A DNA stretch of 12,407 nucleotides. Source: an uncultured Thermoleophilia bacterium (GTDB lineage: Bacteria; Actinomycetota; Thermoleophilia; Gaiellales; F1-60-MAGs149). The stretch covers positions 1 through 12,407 of the forward strand of contig CADCWC010000507.1 of the NCBI GenBank assembly GCA_902806305.1, written 5' to 3'. Made by a program: the position numbers and the translations under genes. Positions 1-8,134 of this stretch are shown piece by piece (the first letter of the stretch is position 1; each line of letters starts with the position of its first letter). The notes beneath the pieces were generated by a model. The model worked only from the letters and a program-made list of their open reading frames with translations. It did no database searches and was not told the origin of the DNA.

Positions 1-521
1 CCGCGGGTCATCGTCACGATGCCGCCCTTCGTGGCGGCGTAGACGATCGAGCCGCCGAACCCGCCCGTCCACCAGCCCTGGGACGCGAAGGTGACGATGC
101 GCCCGCCGCGCCCCGCCGCCTTCATCTCCTCCGCCACGGCGCGGCAGAGGAAGAACGTGGCCTTGAGGTTGACGTCGGCCTGGAGGTCCCAGTCGGCCTC
201 GGTGACCTCCGTGATGACCGACCGCCGCTGCAGGACCGCCGCCAGGTGGGCCAGCACGTCGAGCGAGCCGAGCTGCTCCCGCGCCGTCCGGACCAACACC
301 TCGTGCGACGCGAGGTCGCCGAGGTCGAGCCCGATCGCGGCGTGCCCGTCGCCCGGCAGGTCCGCGATCGAGGCGCGCGCGGCCGCCTCGTCGAGATCGA
401 CCGCGAGCACCCGCGCCCCGCTGGCCGCGAAGGCCGCCGTCACCGCGCGGCCGATGCCGCCGGCCGCGCCGGTGCAGACCACGCCACGATCCTCGAGCCC
501 TGCTCCGACGTCCCAGGTCAC
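1..521 (-). CDS. SDR family NAD(P)-dependent oxidoreductase, 3' end cut by window
   Basis: Short-chain dehydrogenase/reductase, a cytosolic Rossmann-fold enzyme interconverting an alcohol and a carbonyl with NAD(H) or NADP(H). The 173 visible residues show the cofactor glycine motif TGAAGGIG (17-24), an acidic Asp42 after the second strand (suggesting NAD preference), Asn118, Ser147 and the catalytic pair Tyr161/Lys165 in YAATK. The usual NNAG motif is replaced by HLAA (92-95). Roughly 70-90 C-terminal residues of a normal 250-residue SDR lie outside the window. The GTG start at 521 is chosen because GGGGAG lies 6 nt upstream and the glycine motif follows at a normal distance; the nearby ATG at 545 reads into a stop within eight codons. 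It lies 50 bp downstream of the zinc alcohol dehydrogenase on the same strand, so the two are probably cotranscribed. The family is clear from the motifs; the substrate is unknown, and sugar, polyol or keto-acid derivatives are inferred from the adjacent importer. Confidence 0.93.
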   Translation of the reverse strand, partial: MTWDVGAGLEDRGVVCTGAAGGIGRAVTAAFAASGARVLAVDLDEAAARASIADLPGDGHAAIGLDLGDLASHEVLVRTAREQLGSLDVLAHLAAVLQRRSVITEVTEADWDLQADVNLKATFFLCRAVAEEMKAAGRGGRIVTFASQGWWTGGFGGSIVYAATKGGIVTMTR

Positions 522-571
522 TCGTCTCCCCTTCCGTTCTTCATGACCGTCTCGCCCCGCCCGCCGCCGGC

Positions 572-1597
572 TCAGGGCGTCAGGACGGAGCGGAGCACCC
601 GACCCGCCCGCAGGTCGTCGAGGGCGTCGTTCGCCTCGCCGAGCGGTCGCACGCGCTCGAGCAGGTGGTCGGTCTGCAGCCTGCCGTCGAGGTACAGGTC
701 GATCGCGTCCCTGATGTCGTCGGGCACGAACCCGCGGGAGCCGAGGATGCGCAGCTCCCGCCAGCAGATCTCCACGGCCCGCACGCGCATCGGCTCCTTG
801 GACGATCCGACGAGCACGACGCGCCCGCCCGGACCGGCGAGGGCCACGGCGAGCTCGTCCTGGGCGGCCGAGCCGACGCACTGCACGACGACGTCCGGGC
901 CGGCTCCGCCCGTCAGGGCGTGCACGCGTCCGACCAGGTCCGGCGTGTCGGCCGGGACCACCTCGTCGGCTCCGAGGGCCCGGGCCAGCGCCTGCTTGCG
1001 CTCGGACCGGGCCACGGCCAGCACGCGCGCGCCGTAGAGGTGCGCGAGCTGCACGGCGCTCGAACCGATCCCGCCGATGCCGATGACGACGACGGTCTCG
1101 CCCGGCTGCACGTCGGCGACCCGCTTGAGCGCGTGCAGGGGCGTGCCGACCGCGTCCGTGAGCACGGCGAGCACCGGCGCGTCGACGGGCGCGCGCGGCC
1201 GCACCAGCGAGGCGACGGGGCGGACGACGTACTCGGCGAAGGCGCCGTCGACGTCGACGCCCATGCGCACCACGTCCGGGCTCCGGTTCGGATGGCCCGC
1301 CGCCGCCCAGCGGTCACCGGCGGGCGTCGAGATGTAGTACAGGGCCGCCTGGTCGCCGACGCTCCAGCCCTCGACGTCCGGGCCGAGCGCCGCCACCACG
1401 CCCGCCGCCTCGTGGCCCGGCACGATCGGCAGCGGCCGCGCGAAGCCGCCCGCCTGCAGGAAGACGTCCGAGCCGCAGACGCCGCACGCCTCGACCCGCA
1501 TCAGGACCTCGCCGGGTCCCGGCCGGGGGACCGGACGCCGCACGGACTGGAGCGGCGCACCGAACGCCGCCAGCTCCATCGCCGCCATCGTGCCCAT
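572..1597 (-). CDS. zinc-dependent medium-chain alcohol dehydrogenase
   Basis: Medium-chain dehydrogenase/reductase of 341 residues (normal length), oxidising an alcohol or polyol with NAD(P). The N-terminal GroES-like domain carries probable catalytic-zinc ligands Cys38 (in CGVCGSD) and His62/Glu63 (in GHEAAG), with Asp148 (in TDAVGT) a plausible further ligand. The Rossmann domain has GIGGIGSS at 173-180. The four-cysteine lobe that holds the structural zinc in classical ADHs is absent: there is no Cys between 41 and 240. The ATG at 1597 is preceded by GGGAGG about 6 nt upstream, which fixes the start, although Met4 and Met7 are also possible. It is the first gene of the leftward unit (with the SDR) and is transcribed divergently from the sugar ABC importer across about 200 bp containing palindromes, so joint control is likely. 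A sorbitol-, threonine- or other polyol-type dehydrogenase role is inference; the substrate cannot be assigned. Confidence 0.95.
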   Translation of the reverse strand: MGTMAAMELAAFGAPLQSVRRPVPRPGPGEVLMRVEACGVCGSDVFLQAGGFARPLPIVPGHEAAGVVAALGPDVEGWSVGDQAALYYISTPAGDRWAAAGHPNRSPDVVRMGVDVDGAFAEYVVRPVASLVRPRAPVDAPVLAVLTDAVGTPLHALKRVADVQPGETVVVIGIGGIGSSAVQLAHLYGARVLAVARSERKQALARALGADEVVPADTPDLVGRVHALTGGAGPDVVVQCVGSAAQDELAVALAGPGGRVVLVGSSKEPMRVRAVEICWRELRILGSRGFVPDDIRDAIDLYLDGRLQTDHLLERVRPLGEANDALDDLRAGRVLRSVLTP

Positions 1598-1622
1598 CCG
1601 CGCCTCCCTCTCGGACCGCTGC

Positions 1623-1637
1623 CGAGGCGATGCCTCG
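1623..1637. promoter_or_regulatory. inverted repeat CGAGGC-GAT-GCCTCG, candidate operator
   Basis: A perfect 6-bp inverted repeat around a 3-nt centre lies 26 bp upstream of the alcohol dehydrogenase start. It may be a repressor site or a short hairpin in that gene's 5' leader. No regulator gene is in the window, so the assignment is inferred only from symmetry and position. Confidence 0.35.
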
Positions 1638-1656
1638 CCGTCGTCGGACGCCGCGA

Positions 1657-1666
1657 TGCTATAGCA
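1657..1666. promoter_or_regulatory. 10-bp palindrome TGCTATAGCA, candidate shared operator / minus-strand -10
   Basis: A perfect palindrome in an AT-richer patch of the divergent promoter region, 5 bp upstream of the plus-strand TTGACA. On the minus strand it contains TAGCAT (1661 to 1656), which could be the -10 of the alcohol dehydrogenase promoter with a leader of roughly 50 nt; no good minus-strand -35 is visible. A protein bound here could affect both transcription units. Confidence 0.4.
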
Positions 1667-1671
1667 CTTGC

Positions 1672-1701
1672 TTGACAGCGGGCGACGCCGGGGGGTACGG
1701 T
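1672..1701 (+). promoter_or_regulatory. sigma70-type promoter of the sugar ABC operon
   Basis: A consensus -35 box TTGACA (1672-1677) is followed after 18 nt by TACGGT (1696-1701), which matches the actinobacterial TAnnnT -10 pattern. Predicted transcription begins near 1708, giving a leader of about 89 nt before the GTG at 1797. It is the best promoter-like sequence in the window and sits where the importer operon needs one. Confidence 0.7.
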
Positions 1702-1713
1702 CATCCCGCGACA

Positions 1714-1736
1714 GGCCGGCCCTGGGGGGGCCGGCC
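1714..1736 (+). promoter_or_regulatory. 9-bp GC hairpin in the 5' leader of the ABC operon
   Basis: GGCCGGCCC (1714-1722) and GGGCCGGCC (1728-1736) are perfect inverted repeats around the 5-nt loop TGGGG. The hairpin begins only about 6 nt after the predicted transcription start. No U-tract follows, so it does not look like an intrinsic terminator; a 5' stabilising stem-loop or a protein-binding site is more likely. Confidence 0.5.
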
Positions 1737-1796
1737 GGGCGCCGTCCGCTACGCCGGGACGGAACGGGACAGGCTCAACGGACAGGGGAGGACCGC

Positions 1797-2969
1797 GTGC
1801 TCACACACGGGGGTCGGAGGCGAGTGTGTACGGCCGTGGCGCTGCTCACGGTGACCGTGCTCGGGGCGGCGTGCGGCAGCGAGGACGAGGCGGCCGTCTC
1901 CTCGGCCACGGGCGCCGTCGGCGAGGCCGTCGAGTCCGCGACGTCGGAGGCCGCCACCACCGAGGAGGCCGCGACGACGGAGGAGACGACGGAGGAGACG
2001 ACGGAGACCGGCGCCACCGACACGGCGGCGGCCGAGGGCGATCTCCCGCCCGGCGTCGTGCAGTTCGAGGAGGTCGAGGCAGGCAGCGGCGAGGGGATGA
2101 AGCTCGGCTACATCTCGCTCGGCGAGGCCGTGCCGTTCGCCCGCCTGGTGACGAACAGCCTCAAGGAGCAGGCCGCCAAGGCCGGCGCCGAGCTGATCGT
2201 GTGCGACTCGGCGCTCGACGGCCAGAAGGCGCTCGACTGCGCCCGCAACTTCAAGACCCAGGGCGTGCAGGGATACCTGAACTTCCAGGTCGACCAGAAG
2301 TCGTCGCCCGCGATCTGCTCAGCCGGCCCGGACGTGCCGGTGATCGCGATCGACATCGTCCAGCCGCCGTGCCAGGACGCGTTCATGGGCGCCGCCAACG
2401 AGTACGCCGGCGAGCTCGCCGGTCGCGCGCTGGGCGAGTTCATCAAGGAGAAGTTCGACTGCAAGTACGACGCCTACGTGTCGATGGAGTCGACCGCCTC
2501 GGGCGACGCCAACACGCAGCGCATGGGCGGCTACCGCAAGGGCTTCACCTCGGTCTGCGGCGACATCCAGAACGAGCGCATCCTCGACGGTGCCGACCGG
2601 ATCGACCCGGCCCGCACGCAGTTCACCGACACGCTGACCGCGCTGCCGGGCAAGAAGGTCATCGTGCTCGTCGGCATCAACGACGACGGCCTCGTCGGCG
2701 GCCTCGCCGCGGCGCGGACCGCGGGCCGCGAGGGTGACGTCTACATGGCCGGCCAGGGCGCCGACCCGACCGCCTGGTGCGACATCAAGAACAACCCCAA
2801 CTGGGTCGGTGACGTCGCCTACTTCCCGGAGCGCTACGGCGAGATCGGCATCCCGTACCTGATCAAGGCCGTCAAGGGCGAGGAGATCCCGAAGGATCTG
2901 CTCATCCCCCACCAGGTCGTGAACCGGGACAACATCGACGACATCTACACGCTCGAGGACTGCAAGTAG
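1797..2969 (+). CDS. sugar ABC transporter substrate-binding lipoprotein (RbsB/CUT2 type)
   Basis: Extracytoplasmic solute-binding lipoprotein of a CUT2 importer, 390 residues, expected to be anchored on the outer face of the membrane and to deliver a sugar or polyol to the permease. The signal peptide has a basic start (RRR at 7-9), a hydrophobic stretch to residue 25 and a lipobox ending LGAAC with Cys26 as the lipidated residue. An acidic Thr/Glu/Ala linker spans about 28-97. The periplasmic-binding fold runs from about 101 (MKLGYISLG) to the end, with family-typical stretches FKTQGVQGYLNFQ, GANEYAGE-like MGAANEYAGE, INDDG and AYFPERYG. Start GTG 1797 is chosen for GGGGAGG (1785-1791) 5 nt upstream and because it gives a proper signal peptide; the frame stays open further upstream into the promoter. 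The mature domain has eight cysteines (136, 148, 174, 192, 222, 254, 328, 389). First gene of a four-gene operon. Ligand not identifiable by eye. Confidence 0.95.
   Translation: MLTHGGRRRVCTAVALLTVTVLGAACGSEDEAAVSSATGAVGEAVESATSEAATTEEAATTEETTEETTETGATDTAAAEGDLPPGVVQFEEVEAGSGEGMKLGYISLGEAVPFARLVTNSLKEQAAKAGAELIVCDSALDGQKALDCARNFKTQGVQGYLNFQVDQKSSPAICSAGPDVPVIAIDIVQPPCQDAFMGAANEYAGELAGRALGEFIKEKFDCKYDAYVSMESTASGDANTQRMGGYRKGFTSVCGDIQNERILDGADRIDPARTQFTDTLTALPGKKVIVLVGINDDGLVGGLAAARTAGREGDVYMAGQGADPTAWCDIKNNPNWVGDVAYFPERYGEIGIPYLIKAVKGEEIPKDLLIPHQVVNRDNIDDIYTLEDCK
1974..2006 (+). repeat. 12-bp tandem repeat ACGACGGAGGAG inside the binding-protein gene
   Basis: Two and three-quarter in-frame copies of ACGACGGAGGAG encode the Thr-Thr-Glu-Glu repeats of the linker between the lipid anchor and the ligand-binding fold. 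It is a likely site of length variation by slippage, which would alter linker length without changing the frame. Confidence 0.8.
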
Positions 2970-2972
2970 CAC

Positions 2973-4481
<1,509 letters not shown>

Positions 4482-4489
4482 AGACACCG

Positions 4490-5509
4490 ATGTCGGACAT
4501 CACCGGATCCGTGGCGCCCGCCGCGGGCGGCCCGGCCGCCCCGCCCACGGACATGGCCGCCCCCCAGGCGCGACTCAGGAAGCGTCGGCAGGTGCCGGAG
4601 CTCGCGGCGCTCGTCGTCGTGCTGCTGCTCCTCTGCGCGTTCTTCTCCATCCGCTCCGAGTTCTTCCTGAACTGGGACAACTGGCTGAACATCCTGGTCG
4701 CCGTCTCGATCACCGGCATCATCGCCGCGCCGGCCACGATGCTGATCATCGCGGGGCAGTTCGACCTGTCGGTCGGCTCGGCGCTGACGTTCTGCGGCAT
4801 CGTCATGGCCTACACCGCCGAGCGGCAGGGGATCCTCGTCGCCCTTCTGGTCACCATCCTGGCCGGGCTCCTGATCGGCGCGCTGAACGGGTTCCTGGTC
4901 ACCGTGGTCGGGGTCAACGCCCTCATCACCACGCTCGGGACCCTGGCCGCCTTCGCGGGGCTCGCGCGGCTGATCGCCGACGGGCAGACGCTGATCCTGG
5001 ACGACTTCGGCACGCTCGGCACGACGCGCATCTTCCTGCGCATCCCGATCGGCGTGCTGATCTTCCTCGCCGTCGTGCTGCTCTTCTACCTGGCGATGCG
5101 CTACACCGTCTTCGGACGCTCGATGTACGCGATCGGGTCGAACCCGGTCGCGGCGCGGCTGTCGGGCATCCGCTCGAACCGGCTGATCTTCATCGCGTTC
5201 CTGCTCTCGGGCCTCTGCGTCACGCTCGGCGCGCTGATCAACGTCTCGCAGCTCGGTGCAGCCTCGACCCTCGCGGGCAACGGCCTCGAGCTCTCGGTGG
5301 TGACCGCCGTCATCCTCGGCGGCGCGAGCCTCGCCGGCGGCCGCGGGACGATCCTCGGCACGATGCTCGGGCTGCTCATCATCGGCGTGCTCAACAACGG
5401 CCTGGTGCTGATGAACATCGACGCGTTCTGGCAGGACGTGGCCCGCGGGACGCTCCTGATCCTGGCCGTGTCCTTCGATCAGCTGCGCCTGCGGCTGGGG
5501 TCCCGCTGA
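4490..5509 (+). CDS. sugar ABC transporter permease (RbsC/CUT2 type)
   Basis: Integral membrane subunit of the importer, expected to form the translocation channel as a homodimer. The protein has 339 residues; a hydrophilic Pro/Ala-rich tail of about 35 residues with a basic cluster (RLRKRR, 28-33) precedes a hydrophobic helix at 38-53, followed by repeated hydrophobic segments (about 65-88, 96-107, 114-135, 143-163, 187-203, 231-253, 267-281, 288-306, 318-329). The loop GGASLAGGRGTILG (277-290) matches the conserved cytoplasmic loop of the BPD_transp_2 family that contacts the ATPase. The ATG start at 4490 lies 8 bp after the ATPase stop, with GGAGG about 12 nt upstream overlapping the end of the ATPase gene. 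Its TGA overlaps the next ATG by one base (TGATG), so translation of the dehydrogenase is probably coupled. Family is certain; substrate unknown. Confidence 0.96.
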   Translation: MSDITGSVAPAAGGPAAPPTDMAAPQARLRKRRQVPELAALVVVLLLLCAFFSIRSEFFLNWDNWLNILVAVSITGIIAAPATMLIIAGQFDLSVGSALTFCGIVMAYTAERQGILVALLVTILAGLLIGALNGFLVTVVGVNALITTLGTLAAFAGLARLIADGQTLILDDFGTLGTTRIFLRIPIGVLIFLAVVLLFYLAMRYTVFGRSMYAIGSNPVAARLSGIRSNRLIFIAFLLSGLCVTLGALINVSQLGAASTLAGNGLELSVVTAVILGGASLAGGRGTILGTMLGLLIIGVLNNGLVLMNIDAFWQDVARGTLLILAVSFDQLRLRLGSR

Positions 5510-6588
5510 TGGCGACCGGCACGCGCGCCGGCACGAAGGTGCGGGTCGGCGTCATCGGGGCAGGCGCCTGGGCGGTCTCCTCGCACCTGCCCACGCTGCG
5601 CAAGCGGGCGGACGACGTCGAGTTCACCGCCGTCTGCCGGCACGGGACCGAGGCGCTCGAGCGGATCCGCGCCGAGTACGGCTTCGAGGTGGCGAGCGAG
5701 GACTACCGCGCCGTGCTGGCGGCCGAGCCCGACGTGGTCGTCGTCTCGAGCCCGTCGGGCTTCCATCACGAGCACGCCAAGGCGGCGCTCGAGGCGGGCG
5801 CGCACGTCATGTGCGAGAAGCCGGTCACGATCGACCCGGCCGACGCCTGGGACCTGGTCGAGACGGCCCGCCGCGTCGACCGGGAGCTCTTCATCAGCTT
5901 CGGCTGGAACTACCTGCCGATGCTCCGCGAGGCCAAGCGGCTGATGGAGGAGATCGGCATCGGGCGGCTCGAGCACATGACCGTGCACATGGCCTCCGTG
6001 ACCCGGGAGCTGCTCGCCGACCAGGGCGGCGACGCGCACGCCGCCGGCGATGCGGTGCCGGACCCCGCCACCTGGACCGACGCCTCCAAGTCCGGCGGCG
6101 GCTACGGCCAGGCGCAGCTCTCGCACGCCCTCGGGATGGCGCTGTGGCTGACCGGCGCGCGCGCGGAGAGCGCGTTCGCCCTGATGTCGGCTCCGATGGG
6201 TGCCAAGGTCGAGCTGCACGACGCGATCACGATGAGCTACGACGGCGGCGCGATCGGCGTGCTCTCGGGCGCCTCGTGCCATCGTGAGTTCGACCGCAAC
6301 AAGCACCAGCTCGAGATGCGCGCCGTCGGCTCGGAGGGCCAGTTCCACATCGACCTCGCGGCCGACGTCCTCTGGATCTACCGCCCGGACGAGGTCGATC
6401 TCAAGGTCGACCTGCCGCCCGACGCCGGCCTCTACCACGACGAGGGACCGATCCACGCCCTGGTCGACGCGGGGCTCGGCAGGCCGGTCGACAACCAGTC
6501 GCCGGGCGAGCTGGGCGCGCGGACGGTCGAGGCGCTCGATCTGGCCTACCGCAGCGCCGCGAGCGGCGCGCGCGAGTACCGCTCCTGA
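5509..6588 (+). CDS. Gfo/Idh/MocA family NAD(P)-dependent oxidoreductase
   Basis: Cytosolic dehydrogenase of 359 residues in the family that includes inositol 2-dehydrogenase, glucose-fructose oxidoreductase and related sugar-oxidising enzymes. The N-terminal Rossmann domain has GVIGAGAWA (14-22), VVVVSSPSGFHHEHA (76-90) and the signature CEKP (102-105) with catalytic Lys104. The C-terminal domain carries GGGYGQAQLSHALG (196-209), which retains His206 but lacks the aspartates of the common GGG-x-L-x-D-x-G-x-H-x-x-D pattern. The ATG at 5509 overlaps the permease stop by one base, so this is the fourth gene of the importer operon. The context argues that it oxidises the imported compound or its first product. 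A phosphorylating route is not excluded, since any kinase could lie outside the window. The exact substrate and cofactor preference are not readable from sequence. Confidence 0.94.
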   Translation: MATGTRAGTKVRVGVIGAGAWAVSSHLPTLRKRADDVEFTAVCRHGTEALERIRAEYGFEVASEDYRAVLAAEPDVVVVSSPSGFHHEHAKAALEAGAHVMCEKPVTIDPADAWDLVETARRVDRELFISFGWNYLPMLREAKRLMEEIGIGRLEHMTVHMASVTRELLADQGGDAHAAGDAVPDPATWTDASKSGGGYGQAQLSHALGMALWLTGARAESAFALMSAPMGAKVELHDAITMSYDGGAIGVLSGASCHREFDRNKHQLEMRAVGSEGQFHIDLAADVLWIYRPDEVDLKVDLPPDAGLYHDEGPIHALVDAGLGRPVDNQSPGELGARTVEALDLAYRSAASGAREYRS

Positions 6589-6607
6589 CGACGGCGGCCG
6601 CGCGGTC

Positions 6608-7810
6608 CTACGCCGGACGGAGCCAGAGCGGACGGAAGCTGCGTGACACGAAGCCCGCGTACCGCGGCCGCTCGCGGGACGGGTCGAGCTCGATCCGCGG
6701 CACGCGGCGGAGCAGCGCGGCGATCGCCTCGACCGCCTCCAGTCGGGCCAGCGCGGCGCCGACGCAGTGCCGCGGCCCGACGTTGAACGCGAGGTGCGAG
6801 GCGAAGCCGCGTCGGTCGAGGTCGAGGCTGTGGGGACAGCCGTAGCGGGCGGGGTCGCGGTTCGCGGCCGCGTTGACCGGGTGGACGCGGTCGCCCGCGG
6901 CGATCCGTGTGCCACCGACGACGACGTCGGCGCGGGCCACGCGAACGCGCAGGTGCACCACCGTCCACAGGCGCAGCGCCTCCTCGACGAGCCGCGTCAG
7001 CGCCGACGGGTCGCGTCGCACCCGCGCCTCGAGGTCCTCGTCGCCCGCGAGCAGCGCGGTACAGGTGGCGATCAGGTGCGACGTCGTCTCGGAGCCCGCC
7101 TCGAACAGGACCCGGCACTGGTCGACGACGTCCGCCTCGCCCCAGTCCGGGAGGATCTCCGGCCCGACGGCCCAGAGCGCCGAGATCAGGTCGTCGGCCG
7201 GTGCGACCCGCCGGGCGCGGACCGTCGGCAGGAGGTCGGCGACGCTCGCCTGCGCGGCCGCCTTCGCCGTCTCGACCGCGCCCGCGTCGTCGCCGTAGGA
7301 GTGCCGCCACGCGAGGACGGCCGCCATCCAGTCCTTCGAGCGCCGCAGCGCGGCGGCGTCGTGCGGGAGGCCCAGGACGTGTGCCACGACCGCGATCGGC
7401 AGGGGCGTCGCGTAGTGCTCCCACAGCTCCCTCGGTCGCCCGCGGCCGAGATCGTCGAGCAGGGACTCGGCCAGCGGGCGGATGTACTCCTGCCGCAGCG
7501 GCTCCACGGCGGCCGGCGTCAGCGCGCGCGCCAGGAAGCGGTGCAGGGCGGCGTGTGCCTCCCCCTCGAGCGTCAGGACGCTCCGCTGCCCCGTGATCTC
7601 CGCGGCGCCGGTGAGCGTCCCCATCCCGGGCGCTAACAGCTCCTCGCGCCGCTCCACGAAGGCGCACTCCTCGAACCCGAGCACGAGCCAGGCCGCCAGG
7701 CCGTCGTCCCAGGCGACCGGCCCGTCGGCCTGCAGGCGCGCGTAGACCGGATACGGATCCTCGTCGCGGAGGTCGAGCAGCGAGGGCGGGCGGTCGTGGA
7801 CGGTCGAGAC
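6608..7810 (-). CDS. cytochrome P450 with an anomalous start codon
   Basis: Soluble bacterial-type cytochrome P450 monooxygenase, about 400 residues if read from 7810. Motifs with that numbering: I-helix oxygen-binding AGSETT (238-243), K-helix Glu277/Arg280 in EALR, and heme-binding FNVGPRHCVGAALA with Cys349 as thiolate ligand. The first in-frame ATG/GTG/TTG is GTG 7684, but the upstream codons in the same frame read like a normal P450 N-terminus (DEDPYPVYARLQADGPVAW, then WLVLGF), so coding clearly extends further. Position 7810 is a GTC preceded by GGGGAG 5 nt away, exactly where a GTG would be expected; the upstream in-frame stop is at 7858-7856 and the ATG at 7832 is out of frame. Either the start is non-canonical or a base is altered. 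The annotatable minimum is 6608-7684 (358 residues). It converges on the dehydrogenase with 19 bp between stops. No ferredoxin gene is visible and the substrate is unknown. Confidence 0.92.
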   Translation of the reverse strand, partial: VSTVHDRPPSLLDLRDEDPYPVYARLQADGPVAWDDGLAAWLVLGFEECAFVERREELLAPGMGTLTGAAEITGQRSVLTLEGEAHAALHRFLARALTPAAVEPLRQEYIRPLAESLLDDLGRGRPRELWEHYATPLPIAVVAHVLGLPHDAAALRRSKDWMAAVLAWRHSYGDDAGAVETAKAAAQASVADLLPTVRARRVAPADDLISALWAVGPEILPDWGEADVVDQCRVLFEAGSETTSHLIATCTALLAGDEDLEARVRRDPSALTRLVEEALRLWTVVHLRVRVARADVVVGGTRIAAGDRVHPVNAAANRDPARYGCPHSLDLDRRGFASHLAFNVGPRHCVGAALARLEAVEAIAALLRRVPRIELDPSRERPRYAGFVSRSFRPLWLRPA

Positions 7811-7857
7811 GGACGCTCCCCGGCGTGGCCATGGCGGCGGCGGCGCCGCTCCGGGTC

Positions 7858-7887
7858 AGTCTAGCGTCGGCGGGGGCGCCCCGTCAT
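7858..7887 (-). promoter_or_regulatory. candidate P450 promoter with embedded palindrome
   Basis: On the minus strand ATGACG (7887 to 7882) is followed after 18 nt by TAGACT (7863 to 7858), a fair -35/-10 pair with a predicted start near 7851, about 41 nt before the inferred P450 start. The spacer is largely occupied by the 10-bp palindrome GGGGCGCCCC (7873-7882), a possible operator, though GC-rich palindromes arise easily in this DNA. Confidence 0.4.
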
Positions 7888-7964
7888 GCCGTCCCGCGCC
7901 CTCAGCCTCGGATACACCGTTCGCCGTCGGCCCCGGTACGTCCTCGGGGCGTCCCGGCCGCTTC

Positions 7965-8046
7965 CCGCCTGGCTCCGGCCGCTGCGCGGCCTCCCACCCA
8001 GGCGGTGCGCTCCGCGCTGCCGCGGCTTGAACAGGCGTCCCGCCTG
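7965..8046. other. structured non-coding interval with nested hairpins
   Basis: Part of the roughly 370 bp between the P450 and YchF genes that carries no credible gene. CCGCCTGG (7965-7972) pairs with CCAGGCGG (7998-8005), enclosing a second perfect stem GGCCGC (7977-7982) with GCGGCC (7986-7991). A separate tight hairpin CAGGCG-TCC-CGCCTG follows at 8032-8046. The core CGCCTG/CAGGCG thus occurs four times (7966, 7999, 8032, 8041), so alternative pairings are possible. A small RNA, a leader structure or chance GC symmetry are all open; no U-tract terminator is seen on either strand. Confidence 0.35.
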
Positions 8047-8063
8047 CCCTGCGCCGCAGCAGC

Positions 8064-8102
8064 ACGTCCGAGACGTCCGAGAACGCACCGTGTCGGGACG
8101 TC
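8064..8102. repeat. tandem ACGTCCGAG pair plus downstream inverted copy
   Basis: ACGTCCGAG occurs twice in tandem (8064-8072 and 8073-8081). GACGTCC at 8072-8078 is the exact inverse of GGACGTC at 8096-8102, with a 17-nt spacer. It lies in the non-coding interval upstream of YchF and may be a protein-binding array. Significance is uncertain in DNA of this composition. Confidence 0.35.
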
Positions 8103-8134
8103 GAGACGGTGAATCCAGGCTGAGGACAGCGCGT

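Noticed and set aside
1668..1796. Upstream extension of the binding protein
   Set aside because: It would run through the promoter -35 and leader hairpin and put the signal peptide about 40 residues inside the protein.
6589..6607. Terminator between the convergent dehydrogenase and P450 genes
   Set aside because: The 19-bp gap has only a short GCGGCCGC palindrome without a loop or U-tract.
5479..6915. Long minus-strand frame opposite the Gfo/Idh/MocA gene and the P450 3' end
   Set aside because: It is low complexity and runs antisense through a clear dehydrogenase and in another frame of the P450.
6546..7832. Minus-strand frame beginning at ATG 7832, overlapping the P450 in another frame
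   Set aside because: Its product is Arg/Gly/Pro-rich with no P450 motif. The ATG is useful only as evidence of a possible frameshift at the P450 start.
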